This document shows positions 28,678 through 40,697 of a DNA stretch of 64,000 bases, piece by piece. The stretch's first letter is position 1; every line of letters starts with the position of its first letter. Under the pieces are notes generated by a model. The model searched no databases. It was not told the DNA's origin and saw only the letters and a program-made list of their open reading frames with translations. The DNA is from Tritrichomonas musculus (lineage: Eukaryota > Parabasalia > Tritrichomonadida > Tritrichomonadidae), in NCBI GenBank assembly GCA_039105265.1, contig JAPFFF010000001.1, positions 8,556,001-8,620,000 on the forward strand, written 5' to 3'. A program made the translations under genes and the position numbers.

Positions 28678-30111
28678 TTAACAAGGTGGTAAACGCGAAC
28701 TCGATCTATGAGTATTTTGTGATGAAGAATGAGCACTACTTTTTGGAGATTTTTCTATTCTTATTTGTTTCATTACTGAACTTGGCCTGTAACTTGGAAT
28801 AAATGGCTTTTCTCTTGGCTGATGCTGCCGAGGATCTCGATCAATTGGAGTCTGTGCAGCAGTTCTAACAGCTTTAATACTTTCTTTTCTTGATACTCTA
28901 TTTGTAGTATAACCATAATAAGGATTTGGCGGAAGTCCTTTTTTCTCAATTCTGTTAACAAGCCTTGTATAATGCTCCAGCCTTCGGACTGGACCCTCAA
29001 GGTCTTTATCTCTGTAAGCAAGCATCTCATGACGTCTTGTTTTCATCCATAATGCAAATGCTTCGTATTGCTGATTATGTTTTTGAATTAAAGCGTTTCG
29101 TTGCATTTGAAGATCATCCTGATGTTTCATATGTTGCTTTGTAAGCTCTTCTTTTTCAAGAGCATCTGCTTGCTGCTTAACATTATCTGCTGCAAGATAA
29201 TCTTCGTTTCGGATTAGAAGTTTTTCTTTCTTTCGCATTAAAACATATTGAACAGAATGCTTAACGTATTTAGGCGGTAGTTCATCAGGAATATCTGAAT
29301 CAAATTTTTCGAGTTCTTGAGTCTGTTGTTCTGTAAGCGCTTGCATTTTTGAATCAATAAGCATTTCGAATTTTTGAAATTGGCGAATCCAATGGTTATT
29401 AATTTCGTCAACTTTTTCTTGTGCATCTGCCTGCTTGTCTAACAAATAGCCAAGCTTTTGTGTACATTGAGTTGAAAATCCAGCAATGTCAGCTGCTTTT
29501 TGCGATGCTTTTATTAATTCTGCATAATGATTAGCTTCTTTATAATTTTTATTTGTGACTGCATCCTTTTTCAATTCCTGAAGTTGTTTAATGCAGCATC
29601 GTAGTGTTGCTGGATCAAAATCTTCTGGTGGAATGTTATGAAGCAGTAAATCAAGCGCAGCATCAATTTCTTCTTGGGGAGGATCATCTGGCTCCTGCTT
29701 TCGTTTTCGTGTAGCTTTTTTCTTAATTGGAATTGACTGTACATTTGAACTCGAGCTTTTTTTTGAGAGATTTTGCGATGAACTTTTTTTTGAAGAAACA
29801 GATTGATTTTCTGAAAAATTGTTATCCCCTTCATTAAAATCTTCTTCAGGGCCTAAATCAGCAGATTGCTCAGGAACAGTTTGCCCATCAGGATCATTAA
29901 TGCTTTCATCGTTTTCACCTTTATCAATAGTATTATCGTTATTGTCATTATTGTTATTTCCCGTATTTCCAAAAAGAGAATTTGCAACATTACTAATTAA
30001 TTCTTCAGCACGCCCTTGATCTTCTTGACCATCATTAGCGCCTGTGTTTTCTTCTGGTTTTGGAGCTTCATCGTTTAATTCATTTTCATTGCTTTGTGAA
30101 GGATTCGACAT
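28678..30111 (-). CDS. Coiled-coil protein, trichomonad family, 477 aa
   Basis: N-terminal 140 residues are acidic and Asn/Ser/Glu-rich low complexity, followed by a basic patch (KKKATRKRKQ). From about 150 the protein is helical: a block IPPEDFDPATLRCCIKQLQE followed by KKDAVTNKNYKEANHYAELI, then long charged coiled coils to about 370, and a C-terminal Arg/Ser/Pro-rich tail. This IPP-then-helical-hairpin architecture is common to a large family of trichomonad coiled-coil proteins of unknown role; I recognise the architecture, not a function. Its ATG is 145 bp from that of the DUF3447 gene on the other strand, so the two share a promoter region. Confidence 0.75.
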   Translation of the reverse strand: MSNPSQSNENELNDEAPKPEENTGANDGQEDQGRAEELISNVANSLFGNTGNNNNDNNDNTIDKGENDESINDPDGQTVPEQSADLGPEEDFNEGDNNFSENQSVSSKKSSSQNLSKKSSSSNVQSIPIKKKATRKRKQEPDDPPQEEIDAALDLLLHNIPPEDFDPATLRCCIKQLQELKKDAVTNKNYKEANHYAELIKASQKAADIAGFSTQCTQKLGYLLDKQADAQEKVDEINNHWIRQFQKFEMLIDSKMQALTEQQTQELEKFDSDIPDELPPKYVKHSVQYVLMRKKEKLLIRNEDYLAADNVKQQADALEKEELTKQHMKHQDDLQMQRNALIQKHNQQYEAFALWMKTRRHEMLAYRDKDLEGPVRRLEHYTRLVNRIEKKGLPPNPYYGYTTNRVSRKESIKAVRTAAQTPIDRDPRQHQPREKPFIPSYRPSSVMKQIRIEKSPKSSAHSSSQNTHRSSSRLPPC

Positions 30112-30256
30112 GCTATGCTTTTAACTTTAATATCCGTTTTCAAAAACACGTTATAAAACGACCGTTTAAACCCAAATAAAACCCAATTGAATTTTTATTA
30201 TGACAAAGCTTGACAAACTTTTATTTCGAGTAGTCTCTGCTGTTACTTTATTTTAA
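30112..30256. promoter_or_regulatory. Short divergent promoter
   Basis: 145 bp separate two outward-facing ATGs. In the middle AAAACGACCGTTTAAAC contains CGTTTA-type words on both strands, the same word found before several other genes in the window and resembling MYB-type recognition sequences. Assignment is positional. Confidence 0.45.
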
Positions 30257-32002
30257 ATGGAAGAAGAGAAGTTAATTATTAAGAAGAATTCGGATGACTA
30301 TATATCAGCAAATGCACAAAGATATGAAATTTTATCAAATTTGTATAATATAAATAAAGATTCATACCAAGAAATTATTCAGCAAATTAAAGATCATAGT
30401 GACCTTTTTTTTAAAGATCATTCGAGTTCAATATTATTTTTCTATTTTATAACTCAAACAGCAAAATATAAATTTAAAGACCTCGAGCTTATATTGGACA
30501 TTTGCGTTTCTTTTTCATCAGAAATTAAAAGAAACAATACAACTGATACTGAATTAATTACAATATGCTATAACTTTTCAAATGGACTTAATTACTTATT
30601 CAATAAAAATTTTTTTACAATAGAATCAATTGTAGAAAAGTCTATTACATGTGATCAAATATTTATCACATTTTTACCAGAAATCGAGAAATATGATAGT
30701 GAATATGCTAGATTAAGGGAGAAAAGACTTCTTTCTAATCCAGAAAGCAACTCAAATCAAAAAATTATCAAATATTTTCAATTTGTCAAATCAAATCCAG
30801 ATCATCATATTTCATATCGTCAATTGAACTATCATCCATCACCATTACATAAATCAATACGTGATGATGATGTCGAAACCTTCCAATCTCTTCTCTCAAA
30901 AAATAATTTTTCAGTAAATCACAAAATAGAACAATCATTTTACGAACGTTTAAAAATGCTAATAGATGATAATTTATCTTTAATTCAAGTAGCTGCTTTT
31001 TATGGATCAATAAATATATTTAAATTTCTATGGATGCAAAAAAACATCGAGATTGATGATAATCTTTTAAGTTACGCCTACGCTGGAGAAAATATTGAAA
31101 TCATTCATATATGTGAACAAAAATGCCCTTTAACAGATGCATTTTTACAACCGATTTTTATACATCGAACTGATCTTCTCGATTATTATCTTGATAATTT
31201 TGGCGATGAAATTATTGAAAAATATGATGTAATTAGATATCATTTAGAAAATTATGCAATCGATGAGGATAATTTGTATGACAAACTTAATTATAAAGGT
31301 TTATCTATAGCACTTTTTACCGTTAATTTTGATGTGCTTAAATTTTGTCTCCCAAAGATCGTTTATATTCTTCGAAACATTGAGAATACTGACAAAATAT
31401 TTTACAATTCTAGTACGCGCTTACTAGAAAACTGCATTTTTGATTTTGAAATGTTTAAATTTCTTTTTTCACAAAGGAAAGAAAATGTAAAAAAGAGTGA
31501 AGTAAAAAACTACTTCCTCGCTCTTAAAGAATGTATATATTACAGTGCTAACGATGCGACCAAATATATATTGAATAAATTGAATGAAGATAAAAAACAT
31601 TTTTCATATGCTTTTATTAACAGTATCATGTGCAATAATGACGTTATTTCTAACTATATACTTGACCTTCAATTGAACGAGGAAAGAAATGACAAAGATT
31701 CGTTGTTTAATTTTATGGTTGATGATATTAATATTAATTTGCTTTTGCATGCTATGAAACATTATAATGAAGATGTTGTCGTCAAACTACTCAAACTTTA
31801 TAAAATTATTCATGGAAGCCAAGATCTATTACTTTTTGTTGCATCATTAAATGAGAATCTGTCATCAAAAATGATAATGTCGCTGATTGATAGAATAAGT
31901 GAGTTCTTGCCAAGTGGACAATTGACTGAAATGGCCAATATCTTCAAAGATTTAGGAGGATTAGATATTAGTGATCAAATTTTAAATAAAGTTTCTAAAT
32001 GA
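30257..32002 (+). CDS. DUF3447 / ankyrin-type protein, intact, 581 aa
   Basis: Full-length member of the large trichomonad DUF3447 family. The N-terminal 180 residues are helical. Around 190-215 YHPSPLHKSIRDDDVETFQS leads into ankyrin-like units: SLIQVAAFYGSINIFKFLWM near 240-260 and YAYAGENIEIIHICEQKC near 275-295, then divergent helical repeats to the C-terminus. Ankyrin-type solenoids bind other proteins; no specific role is known. It shows what the broken copies at 20820-26007 and 37803-39815 once looked like. No signal peptide or membrane segment. Confidence 0.85.
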   Translation: MEEEKLIIKKNSDDYISANAQRYEILSNLYNINKDSYQEIIQQIKDHSDLFFKDHSSSILFFYFITQTAKYKFKDLELILDICVSFSSEIKRNNTTDTELITICYNFSNGLNYLFNKNFFTIESIVEKSITCDQIFITFLPEIEKYDSEYARLREKRLLSNPESNSNQKIIKYFQFVKSNPDHHISYRQLNYHPSPLHKSIRDDDVETFQSLLSKNNFSVNHKIEQSFYERLKMLIDDNLSLIQVAAFYGSINIFKFLWMQKNIEIDDNLLSYAYAGENIEIIHICEQKCPLTDAFLQPIFIHRTDLLDYYLDNFGDEIIEKYDVIRYHLENYAIDEDNLYDKLNYKGLSIALFTVNFDVLKFCLPKIVYILRNIENTDKIFYNSSTRLLENCIFDFEMFKFLFSQRKENVKKSEVKNYFLALKECIYYSANDATKYILNKLNEDKKHFSYAFINSIMCNNDVISNYILDLQLNEERNDKDSLFNFMVDDININLLLHAMKHYNEDVVVKLLKLYKIIHGSQDLLLFVASLNENLSSKMIMSLIDRISEFLPSGQLTEMANIFKDLGGLDISDQILNKVSK

Positions 32003-32349
32003 AATATGTTAAAAATCAATATAAATTGACTAATTAAAAAATATGCTTATTTACTTCACTTTTTGTTTTTGTTTTTCTTTAAAAAAATAATTGAAAACTG
32101 TTGTTGTATCAATTTTGATTACAAATGATCGATTTCAGAACCATGTTTTGATTCATTTTTAATACTATTTAGATTTTTTTCTTTATCTATGATTTAATCT
32201 CAATTTCATTGCTTTTTTTTTTTTTTTTTATCATAATGAAATAATATTGATTCTGATTTTTATTTGTTATGAGTCTTTCAAAATATTAAAATGAAGTTTA
32301 TTAATAATGTCATTATCAGTTGACCTTTTTTTAAGCTGGTTCATTTAAA
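32003..32349. other. Convergent 3' intergenic region
   Basis: 347 AT-rich bases between two convergent genes, with a T run near 32212-32229. Nothing else is visible. Confidence 0.4.
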
Positions 32350-35250
32350 TTAGAATCTAATCATATTTGAACTGACTTGTTCTCTTTGATATCTGGAATC
32401 ATTTGTTTCAGAATCGATTTTTTTCTGTCGGATTAGCCATCCAATTTCTGGCTTTAAACTGGCTGTCTTTTCATCTTGAGTCAAACCAACAAATCCAGCC
32501 AGCATTTCGCATTGAATTTCTCCAACATCTTTTTCATCCATTCCATATGGAATAATTTTTAATATAAAAGGAATGCTTAGCATTTCACTTGGCAATACAG
32601 TATTCTCATATATCGGACCATTAATTTCTTTGCCGTAAAAATCGTATGGAAAGAAACTTGTTATCCAACCTTCAATAAAGTCGGGAGAATAAGTTCCATC
32701 TGTTTTTTTGATTCTCATCATTTGTTTCCAGAACATATTATCAACATTTCCTTTCTTCGTGTCAATGATTTTTTGAATAATATGAGCAATTTTCTTTGTA
32801 AACTTTCCAAATTTATACTTTTTCAGTTCACTCAATTTTGCCATTATTTTTTCCCAATCTTTTATTGTTCCTTCAATTGTAACATGCGGGAAGCCACATC
32901 CACCAAGATGGATTCTGTATGTGAAATAATTTTTAAAAGCAGACATAATTGAGAGTTGGCCAACAGCCAAGGAAACAGGCGTTGTAGTGGTGAAGTTGGG
33001 AGTCATTGTGTCAATGATAGATTTGCCTGTGAATCCAGATATTTTTTCAATCATTTCTGGAAAGATGAGTTTCTGGAAATCTTCGTATGTCATTTCATTA
33101 ATATTTAAATCACTTCGATCTACAAGTAATACTTGTTTGCCATCAAAATTGACAAACATTGATTGAAGTTCTTCTGATTTGGCACCAACATGATTTGAGA
33201 ATGCTTGGATGATTAATATCCAAATTATATCTGGCGAAATTGTAACTGAACGATGCTTTTTATAGGCATCAATAAATCCTTCTAAAACAGGATGATTTCT
33301 GTATCGAAAAATGATTTTTTTTCCTTGCTTCATTGATGTTGATATATATTTACCATACATGCGAATTAATCGTTTTGTATCTAGAGGAGCAACCTCAATC
33401 ATTTTTAAGTTTTCTTTTTCAGGCTCAACAGGGATTGTTAATATTGGATTTTCAATAATGTATCCGTCATTTAATTGAATATGATTTTTAATTTCAACTT
33501 GTTTTTGCTTTGTAGATGAAGTTTCTTTTTTAATTCTATCAGGTGATGATTTTGGAGATGATGAATGTGTGTCTTCATTAGAAAATATACTTTTGTTTGT
33601 TGATGGATCATCATTATCATTATCTTTTCCTTCTTCATCTGTTTTTGACATTTGTTCATTTAAACTTTCAAGTTTATTAATTGCTTTTTCATAACCTTTT
33701 TTTGCTGCCTTTTTGTAATATTCGATTGCAATTTCATAATTTTTCGAAACACCAATTCCTTGCAAACTCCCATTTGCATATTCAAACATAGCTTTGTGAT
33801 TTCCCATGTCAGCTGCAATTTTGAAATATTCCATTGCTAATTCATCATCTTTTTTAACAACTTTGCCTTTTGACAATAAGTTTCCATACAAATAATAAGC
33901 ATTGCCATTATTATTGTTGATTGCATTTTTAATATACAATAATCCTTCATTTTTCCTTTTATATGAAGATTTATTGTTAATTAAAGAAAAACCATAAATG
34001 CATTGTGATTCAGAATCGCCAAGATCTGCTGCTTTCTTTAAATACTTTTCTGCTTCTACAATGTTCCTTCTAACACCAATGCCTTTATATAAGCAGAGCC
34101 CATAATTTGCAATTCCAAGAACATTTCCTTGATCAGCTGATTTTTTTTGATATTCAGCACCTAACTTTTTCATCGAAGCATTGTTCATGTTGCATTTTTG
34201 TAATAGAACACCGTAATCATTCTGTGCTGTAGAATTATTCAAATTTGCGGATTTTTCATAATAATATAAAGCCTTTTCATCATCATGATATTCTGTTTCA
34301 TACATTTTGCCAAGAGCACACAATGCTTCAGGATCATCCATTTTTGCAAGTGTTTCAATATAACTCGTATTTATATAATTTTTATATAAATCACTTATTT
34401 TAATGTGATTCTTTTCAATCACATAACTTTCATCTTGGAAAATTTCAATGATTTCTTTGAATGATATTGTGTTATCAATGTTCTTCGATTGATCCAAACA
34501 TTTTGGAATGATTTCTTGAAATAATTCTGGAAATAAATCATATTTATCCGGATCTTTGTTTGCAACAAATTCTTTCAAAATCCCTTCTTTTTGTTGTTGT
34601 TGTTGTCCACTGAAAATCAGGAAGAATTGGCAAATTAAAACTCCATATGAATAAATGTCATTTTTACTTGTTGGAAGATTGTTTTTCATGCTTGGATCTT
34701 TGTAATCTTTATTGCACATTTCATTGGCACTGATATAGAGCTTTTTAATTGGATACAGGCCAAAATCGCATATGTAACTCTGCTTTGCTTTGTCAATGAT
34801 AATGTTCGATGGACACAGATTTCCATGATAGATTAAATGCTGATGAAAAAAAGACAAACTTTCGGCAATTGCAAATAAGCAATTCATTGCATCTTTTATT
34901 GTCCAATTTGTTAAAAAATCCGGCCATTTAAAAACTTGTTCTAATGTGTCTGATGAAATATATTTCATTAAAAATGAAGGTTCAAAAGAAGGTTTAAATG
35001 ATGAATATGAAAATTGTTTAAAATAACTGATATATTGCTTTTTGCTGTTTTGAATTTGATAAAATGTTTCTGCAATTATTTTTTGGTGTTTTGGGTTTTT
35101 GCATTTGAAATTAAATGTTTTAATAATATATTTTTTATCAGGAATACTCTTTCTTGCAGCAAGTGTTATTCGTGCATGATTTGTTTCTGATATTGTTGCT
35201 AGTTCAGAAAAATCATCAAAATCTATAAGAGATTCATACAAGCCTTTCAT
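32350..35250 (-). CDS. Pseudokinase - Sel1 repeat - DUF4419 fusion protein, 966 aa
   Basis: The start is the ATG at 35250; the open frame extends 14 codons further but only to a TTG, and an initiator-like TCACA lies 7-11 bases before the ATG. Residues about 10-290 form a kinase-like domain: a lysine is kept (KYIIKTFNFK) and CDFGLYP keeps DFG, but the catalytic loop is YHGNLCPSNIIID, with HGN for HRD, so catalysis is doubtful. Residues about 305-545 are Sel1-like repeats (GNVLGIANYGLCLYKGIGV, GNHKAMFEYANGSLQGIGV). A Ser/Asp/Lys linker follows. Residues about 630-940 are a DUF4419 domain: HPVLEGFIDAYKKHRSVTIS, DIIWILIIQAFSNHVG, NFTTTTPVSLA, GGCGFPHVTIEGTIKDWEKI. Pseudokinase-Sel1 proteins are common in trichomonads; the DUF4419 end is the unusual part. 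Function unknown; a scaffold sensing an unknown ligand is a guess. Confidence 0.85.
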   Translation of the reverse strand: MKGLYESLIDFDDFSELATISETNHARITLAARKSIPDKKYIIKTFNFKCKNPKHQKIIAETFYQIQNSKKQYISYFKQFSYSSFKPSFEPSFLMKYISSDTLEQVFKWPDFLTNWTIKDAMNCLFAIAESLSFFHQHLIYHGNLCPSNIIIDKAKQSYICDFGLYPIKKLYISANEMCNKDYKDPSMKNNLPTSKNDIYSYGVLICQFFLIFSGQQQQQKEGILKEFVANKDPDKYDLFPELFQEIIPKCLDQSKNIDNTISFKEIIEIFQDESYVIEKNHIKISDLYKNYINTSYIETLAKMDDPEALCALGKMYETEYHDDEKALYYYEKSANLNNSTAQNDYGVLLQKCNMNNASMKKLGAEYQKKSADQGNVLGIANYGLCLYKGIGVRRNIVEAEKYLKKAADLGDSESQCIYGFSLINNKSSYKRKNEGLLYIKNAINNNNGNAYYLYGNLLSKGKVVKKDDELAMEYFKIAADMGNHKAMFEYANGSLQGIGVSKNYEIAIEYYKKAAKKGYEKAINKLESLNEQMSKTDEEGKDNDNDDPSTNKSIFSNEDTHSSSPKSSPDRIKKETSSTKQKQVEIKNHIQLNDGYIIENPILTIPVEPEKENLKMIEVAPLDTKRLIRMYGKYISTSMKQGKKIIFRYRNHPVLEGFIDAYKKHRSVTISPDIIWILIIQAFSNHVGAKSEELQSMFVNFDGKQVLLVDRSDLNINEMTYEDFQKLIFPEMIEKISGFTGKSIIDTMTPNFTTTTPVSLAVGQLSIMSAFKNYFTYRIHLGGCGFPHVTIEGTIKDWEKIMAKLSELKKYKFGKFTKKIAHIIQKIIDTKKGNVDNMFWKQMMRIKKTDGTYSPDFIEGWITSFFPYDFYGKEINGPIYENTVLPSEMLSIPFILKIIPYGMDEKDVGEIQCEMLAGFVGLTQDEKTASLKPEIGWLIRQKKIDSETNDSRYQREQVSSNMIRF

Positions 35251-36109
35251 TATTAATGTGATTTTAAAAATTGAATTTAATTGAAAATTCAATGAAAAAT
35301 CTTATGGACGGTTAATTTATAAAATTAGCTTATTTGTCCAATTTTGTTTTTTATTTTCAATATTTTAGAAGAATTGACAATAAATCTTTCAGTTCTCAAA
35401 TTCACTAGCTATTCAAACATCATTGAAAACAATTCTACCTCCCTTTCAACTTATAATGAATCTATCTTAGCAATAGATAAAGATAATTGAAAATATGATA
35501 AAATAAATAAATACAAAATATAAAATGCAAAAGTAATTTTTTTAAAAAGATATGGATCATATCAATGTTTCAGAACGAGGTGAAATAAAATTTATTTTGA
35601 GAAAAACGTATGAATTTTGCCGCCATTTTTTTTTTTGAAGCTCTTTCAAAACGCATGGATAAGCATTTTTTTATTATAATAATGTCTTTTCCTTTTGAAT
35701 TTTAAAAGAATTTGTATGATCAAAATAATTCATATGATTAAAAATATTTACATATTTGCAATATCAAATATGTAAAATTACAAAATGATTAGTGTTTTAT
35801 TAAGTAATACCAAAACTATTCCATATCTAGTAATTTATTAATTATTTGTTGAACTGAAGTTATATTGTAAAAATTTCTATACAGATGACAACTATTCAGA
35901 TAAAGATTCACCAAAAACAATTTCTCAGGAAAGCATGAGCAATTATGAATCAGTTGACTATGATTAACCAATATGAAAAATAAGTTTTGGATATATTCTA
36001 TGAAATCAAATTGTGGGATTTCATATCAACCATTTCCAATCTTGATACAACCAGAAGACATTCGTGTTTTCTGCTTTTTTTTAATTAAACCAAAACCGTT
36101 ATTCTAAAG
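35251..36109. other. AT-rich intergenic region
   Basis: Upstream of the DUF4419 gene. Mostly AT-rich; between 35883 and 35965 a short open stretch encodes a Ser/Asp-rich peptide ending NYESVDYD-stop that could be the end of a lost gene. No other structure seen. Confidence 0.35.
35257..35261 (-). promoter_or_regulatory. Initiator-like TCACA
   Basis: On the minus strand TCACATTAATA leads directly into the ATG of the DUF4419 fusion. It fits the trichomonad initiator pattern (TCA, pyrimidine, A/T) and supports the chosen start. Confidence 0.5.
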
Positions 36110-37563
<1,454 letters not shown>

Positions 37564-37802
37564 CATGAAATTGAAGGGGAAGAAAAATGCAATTGAAATC
37601 GACAGAATAAAAATCTTAAATGTGTAAAATTGAAAGATTACCAAAAAATACGGTATATATTTTGGGAATCTCCACATAAAGAAAACTAAGTTTTAATGGA
37701 TCTTCAGAGAAAAAATATTCTACAGCAGCAATTTTCTTCCTTGTAAAAAGTTCTGGTCTTCTGATATTAATTTCTCAAAAAGATTAAGTACTATCTTCAT
37801 CA

Positions 37803-39815
37803 TTAGATAAAACCCATTATTACATATTGTTTCAATAATTCTTTCAATGAGTAAATTATTTGAAAAAATTGCATTGTGTATTCAAAATATTTGTCAAATA
37901 ATTCAACTATAGAATAAGCATTTCCACATTCACATGAAATTAAAATCAAATCTGTAAATGAATCTTTTTTAATTGTATTTTTGGCCAAATTATTTTCTAA
38001 CATCCAATCAAATAAATCATTTTGATGTTTGATAAATGATGGAACAATAATATAAGCCAAATGATCATTATAGACGACTTCGTCAATAAAGGTGGAAACA
38101 TCGTTATTGTAATCATCTAACCAATTTCTATTTTTGTAATTAAATAAACAATTACCAACTCCAAAATAATTTTTCTTGAGTCGATTTTTATTGTTGTTAT
38201 TAACATGATCTTTTTCTATTTCAAAATCATTTTTATTTAGCTTTTTTTCAACAATTTGTACAATTTCAATGTTGCCACCATAAACAGAGAATTTAAATGT
38301 TTGCATGTCAACAATGCCATGATTCATAAATAGATATTTAAAGCATTTAATTGATCCATATGCTGCTTCATAATTCAAATATTATGTCTTGCCATTTGGA
38401 ACGAACTCTTCAAAAATAATATATGGAACAATTCCTTCATCTAAATTAAGCTTACCAGTTGTAACAATTGATTGAAATTTATCAATATTGTCATTTCGGA
38501 GGGCCAATGTTAACTCATCATCTGGGCATCCTCTATCTCTCATTTTTTTGTACAAATCAATTTTGTTAAAATATGATCGAATAAATGAATCAAGAGCATT
38601 TCCATATCCTTGAATTAAATCATATTTTTCCAGCTTCTTTAATTCAATTATCTCTGGCAGAAACCAAAGAAGAATTGGCATGTTTGTTTTTAAAAATCAT
38701 TTTTTTTTTTACATTTGTATTGCACCAGTACATATATTTGGATTGCTATTTTCATTATTATCATTATTATCAAAATTATCCATTTGCATTTGGAGATCGA
38801 ATATTTTATATATTAAGCATTCTAAAACTGATTCTTTTGATATAATGTCATTTTTATGCAAAAGATAGACAAATGAACAATTTTGTCTGTTGGTTCCAAA
38901 TGAAATTATATCAAGTGGAAGCAATATTTTAAGCTTGTTCGTATCATCTGATTCTGAATCGAGTTTAATTAGTAAATCAAGCATACAATGATGATGAGTA
39001 ATGCTTGAATTGATCACTTGAAAAATAAATGCGCCTAACTCATGAACACTTTCTTCTTTCTTGGACCATTTTGAATGAATGATCCAGTTTTTAACTGTTT
39101 CAACTGTTTTTAACTTTGTATCATATAAAATGTCGAATAATGAATCTTGCTGTTCATCAAGAGTTTCTGAGAATTTGTCATAAACTGTTTATAACAAAAT
39201 CTATTTTTAAGTCTTCGGCTATTTTTTTGGCCGATTCCATGCTGTTTGTTGTAATTGATATTTCTTTGAAATTGAAAAAGTCAAATTGGTTGAAATTCAT
39301 TGAATTCATCAAGAAAATCATATGAATAAACATTCGATTCAGGATTTGAACAAATAAATTCATTGATTGCAGATGATAAATGAACACCGATTGAGTTGCA
39401 AATATATTCGTTCTTGTTGGTCTTGATTACACAATTTGAATTTAAGGTATCGATTAATGAGGATAAATCGATTCTAGCTTTTGTTATCCATTACTCCCGT
39501 TAGCGCATATTGTACGACTCTTTTATATGAGATGCGAATCTGAAGAGATTGAATTATTACGATAAATGCTTGAATTTCGTTTTTCTCAATCAAAACTATT
39601 TTGCCTTGATATAATTGCTCCAATTTTTCGAGAGCATTCAAATTAACAGGAAGATGATATAGTAAATTATCAGTCCTATTTTGAAGCAATTGGAATATTG
39701 TGGAACTTGTATGTTTTAATGTATCAATATTAAAATTGGCAGATCCGTTATTTGTTGTAATTGCGAAGTTTTGTGGTAATATTTTATACATCTGTTCTGC
39801 TCTAATAACCGGCAT
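37803..39815 (-). pseudogene. Broken DUF3447 / ankyrin-type gene
   Basis: From the ATG at 39815 (MPVIRAEQMYKILPQNFAIT) the minus strand carries, in order, an N-terminal BTB-like part (to 39474), fragments at 39387-39178, 39017-38709 and 38681-38382 (PILLWFLPEIIELKKLEKYD, DDELTLALRNDNIDKFQS) and the ankyrin-like 38378-37803 (AAYGSIKCFKYLFMNHGIVD, GGNIEIVQIVEKKL). The order matches one DUF3447 protein. About five breaks: two frame changes between 39474 and 39017, TAA and TGA in the A-rich stretch near 38700, and one TAA at 38379-38381 within an otherwise continuous frame. Few breaks and good similarity suggest fairly recent loss. Confidence 0.8.
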
Positions 39816-40029
39816 ATTTTAATCAAATCTTTATATGAACTTTCTGCTGGTTTTGGATTTTAAAAAGATGAACGGTTACTTTTAAAAATTTTCAAAACAC
39901 CGAATATGCATCATAATCTCATTTAAAATGTTGCCAAAAAAAGTGGTATTAATAGATTTTAGATTTTTTTTGTATTAAAATAAATATAAATTTGATCAGT
40001 TTGTATTGAATCAATTAATCTCATATTTT

Positions 40030-40400
40030 GATTGAGATTGTTTTTTTTTTGATTAACAATTTTTGGACATAATTTGCCATTCATCAAAATATTGTCTGGT
40101 TTCAAATCTTGGCAGATAATCTGTATTTATAACAACAATAAACCATTCTTGTAATATTTTATGATGATGATTAGATGAGGCTTTGGTTGAAATTTGTGGA
40201 TATTTTTACAATAAATTTTAAAGAACAGGAATGATTCATTCCAGTATTATTAATAACTTCGTGCAAAAGACTAAATATTTCTTGTTTTGATCATCAATCT
40301 ATTTTTGTATTTTATATTACCACTCTTCGTCTTTTAAATCATCTTCAACAAGATATTCTTTATCATAATACCATTCTTCAATTTTCATTCTTTCTGATAA
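40030..40400 (-). pseudogene. Remnant of a TKL-type kinase
   Basis: On the minus strand a short stretch reads CQDLKPDNILMNGKLCPKI (about 40120-40060), which is the catalytic-loop region of a kinase (HRDLKPENIL). Upstream (about 40290-40200) HEVINNTGMNHSCSLKFI resembles the alpha-C to beta-4 region. Stops and frame changes are frequent. The rest of 39816-40697 is AT-rich and unassigned. Confidence 0.5.
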
Positions 40401-40697
40401 ATCGATTGAGATCGACAATTCTTATACCGCTTTATAGTAAAAATAGCTAATGAAATGACAAAAGAGAAAAGAACTAAAAAGAATTGTTTGAAATGAAGTT
40501 TAAGCAGTCAACCATGATGCTTTCAGATAGTAGTTCTTAAAACTTTTATGAATTTTTATTATTATTAATTTTCCCCAATTTAAAAAATATTATTTTCTGT
40601 TGATAGTAATTTCATGTAAAAGAAAAAGTTTAAAAATACAAAGTTAAAATGAAAAAATATTTAAAATTATGCTTTGTTGATGAAATTATAAAATAAT

